Shown piece by piece: positions 13,793-14,998 of a DNA stretch of 14,998 nucleotides (within the stretch, counting starts at the first letter, position 1; every line of letters begins with the position of its first letter). Under the pieces are notes generated by a model that did not search any database, was not told the origin of the DNA, and saw nothing but the letters and a program-made list of their open reading frames with translations. The translations under genes were made by a program, and so were the position numbers. The stretch spans positions 1 through 14,998 of the forward strand of contig JACDGR010000038.1 in NCBI GenBank assembly GCA_013821525.1, in the 5' to 3' direction. The stretch comes from Actinomycetota bacterium (GTDB taxonomy: Bacteria > Actinomycetota > Thermoleophilia > Gaiellales > Gaiellaceae).

Positions 13793-14998
13793 TCAGGCGT
13801 AGCCGTGCTCGAGGGCGTACCGAGTGGCGGCGCTCCTCGACTTGATCCCGAGCTTGCGATAGGTCGAGCGCAGGTGAGCGTGGACCGTCCGCTCGCTGAC
13901 GACGAGGCGGGCGGCGACCTCCCTGTCTGTGAGGCCCTGCGCTACGAGCCTCAGGACCTCGAGCTCCCGGGTGGTTAGGTCGCCCGGCCGGCCACGGCGC
14001 TCGTCGGCCAGGCGTTCGAGATCCGCCAGCACGCCGTCGAGCGGGGTAGCACGGCCCGCGCTGACCGCAACCGTGAGCACGTCGGGGGTGATGCGCTCAC
14101 GCGCTGCGCCCAGCGATCGCCGGTACTCGGTCGCGACCATCACCGGCCAATAGGCCCCGACGCTTTCTCGCAAGCGATCGGCCGACCCGAGCAGGCGAGC
14201 GGTCTCCGCAGACGGCGGCAGTTGGTCGACGAGCCCCACGAGCGTCATCGAGCCGAGGAACTTCTCGTCGATGGCGACGCAGATGGCCAGCGCGGAGATC
14301 GCGTGCGCCAGTGCGGCGTCGACTTCACCCTCGGATCCGGCAACACGGAGCAGGCCCCCGTGCGCGAGCGCGGTCAACCAGCGGTCGTCGGTCGCCCGCG
14401 CACCGACGAGCGCGCGCCGGAAGAGCTCACCGGCTTTCTTCGGCGACCCGTCGAGCCAAGCGCCCCAGGCCAGAAAGAGCGTCTCCGCGACGATCTCCAT
14501 CGGCGTCCCGGCCCGCTCGATCAGCGCCCAGCCTTCCTCGTGCAACGCGGTCGAGCGGGCGAATTCGCCTGCGAACCACTCGACTCTGCCGTGACAGGAC
14601 AACGAAAGCGCGAGGTTGCGCGGCTCGCCGAGCCCGCGCGCCATGTCGACCGCCTGCATCGCCAGCGACCGGGCGGCGTCGAAATCCCCCTGGTCTCGGG
14701 CGACGATGGCGAGCGTCCGCAATGTCGCCGACAGGCCGCTCCTGTCGTCCAACGCGCGGAACAGCGAAAGCGCCTCGGCCGCGGCCGGCGCCGCCGCTCC
14801 GTAGTCGGCCTGATGCAACGCGAGCACGGCCGAGCCGCCGAGTGCCCGCGCGCGCGCGGTGTCGGACGCGGCGAGCTCGGCGTCGCGCACACGAGCCCAC
14901 CAGTGGCGGCCCTCGCTCAGGCGCCCGCCGACCGACCACAATGGGAGCAGCGCGATCCACAGCTCCACGGCGCGTGGATCGCGGCGTTCAAGCCGGTA
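13793..14998 (-). CDS. Large LuxR-type regulator with helical-repeat domain, C-terminal part (5' part outside window)
   Basis: The frame is open to the window edge, so only the last ~401 residues are visible. The C-terminus is a LuxR/GerE helix-turn-helix: LTTRELEVLRLVAQGLTDREVAARLVVSERTVHAHLRSTYRKLG, then KSRSAATRYALEHGYA. Before it lies a long Ala/Leu/Arg-rich helical region built like tetratricopeptide repeats (SEGRHWWARVRDAELA, LSLFRALDDRSGLSATLRTLAIVARDQGDFDAARSL, and more). This is the back half of regulators that begin with an NTPase domain, the MalT/LAL-type arrangement; the NTPase part is inferred. It is in the same direction as the Crp/Fnr-type gene, 58 bases upstream of it. Its target and inducer are unknown. 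Confidence 0.92.
   Translation of the reverse strand, partial: YRLERRDPRAVELWIALLPLWSVGGRLSEGRHWWARVRDAELAASDTARARALGGSAVLALHQADYGAAAPAAAEALSLFRALDDRSGLSATLRTLAIVARDQGDFDAARSLAMQAVDMARGLGEPRNLALSLSCHGRVEWFAGEFARSTALHEEGWALIERAGTPMEIVAETLFLAWGAWLDGSPKKAGELFRRALVGARATDDRWLTALAHGGLLRVAGSEGEVDAALAHAISALAICVAIDEKFLGSMTLVGLVDQLPPSAETARLLGSADRLRESVGAYWPVMVATEYRRSLGAARERITPDVLTVAVSAGRATPLDGVLADLERLADERRGRPGDLTTRELEVLRLVAQGLTDREVAARLVVSERTVHAHLRSTYRKLGIKSRSAATRYALEHGYA

Overview
The window is GC-rich throughout, with dense minus-strand coding, GTG starts and many ATGA/GTGA stop-start overlaps. This suggests a high-GC soil-type actinobacterium, possibly of the Solirubrobacter/Thermoleophilia kind. The placement rests on style and gene families only, not on any marker gene.

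Layout. Positions 1-1410 (minus) hold a two-component system: the 5' part of a NarL-type response regulator and its membrane histidine kinase, overlapping by four bases. The 1411-1580 gap holds a cluster of palindromes. A divergent small polytopic membrane protein of unknown role follows at 1581-2252. Positions 2253-3466 hold no intact gene. That stretch contains the wreck of a membrane-anchored NERD-domain gene, broken by at least three frameshifts, and then an apparently empty stretch.

The centre (3467-12461, all minus) reads as one long transcription unit. In transcription order it is: substrate-binding protein livK, permeases livH and livM, ATPases livG and livF, two tandem metallo-beta-lactamase-fold paralogues, and two FAD-dependent phytoene-desaturase/amine-oxidase-like proteins. 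All junctions overlap by 4-14 bases except livK-livH and livF-MBL1, and each of those two gaps holds an inverted repeat. A plausible promoter lies upstream of livK. The simplest reading is an ABC importer of the branched-chain amino acid type dedicated to an unknown small molecule, which four cytosolic proteins then process. The first MBL protein keeps all seven metal ligands, while its neighbour has lost five of them. Likewise one flavoprotein is full length (525 aa) and its neighbour is only 313 aa. The operon therefore encodes two pairs, each with one canonical and one reduced member, which is the most unusual feature of the window.

Divergent from livK is a small cupin gene (12660-13037). 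It converges, with one base between stops, on a Crp/Fnr-type regulator (13039-13734). Upstream of that is the C-terminal part of a large LuxR-type regulator with a helical-repeat domain, which runs off the window at 14998. An ATCGGC-N6-GCCGAT palindrome occurs both upstream of the histidine kinase and upstream of the Crp-type gene.
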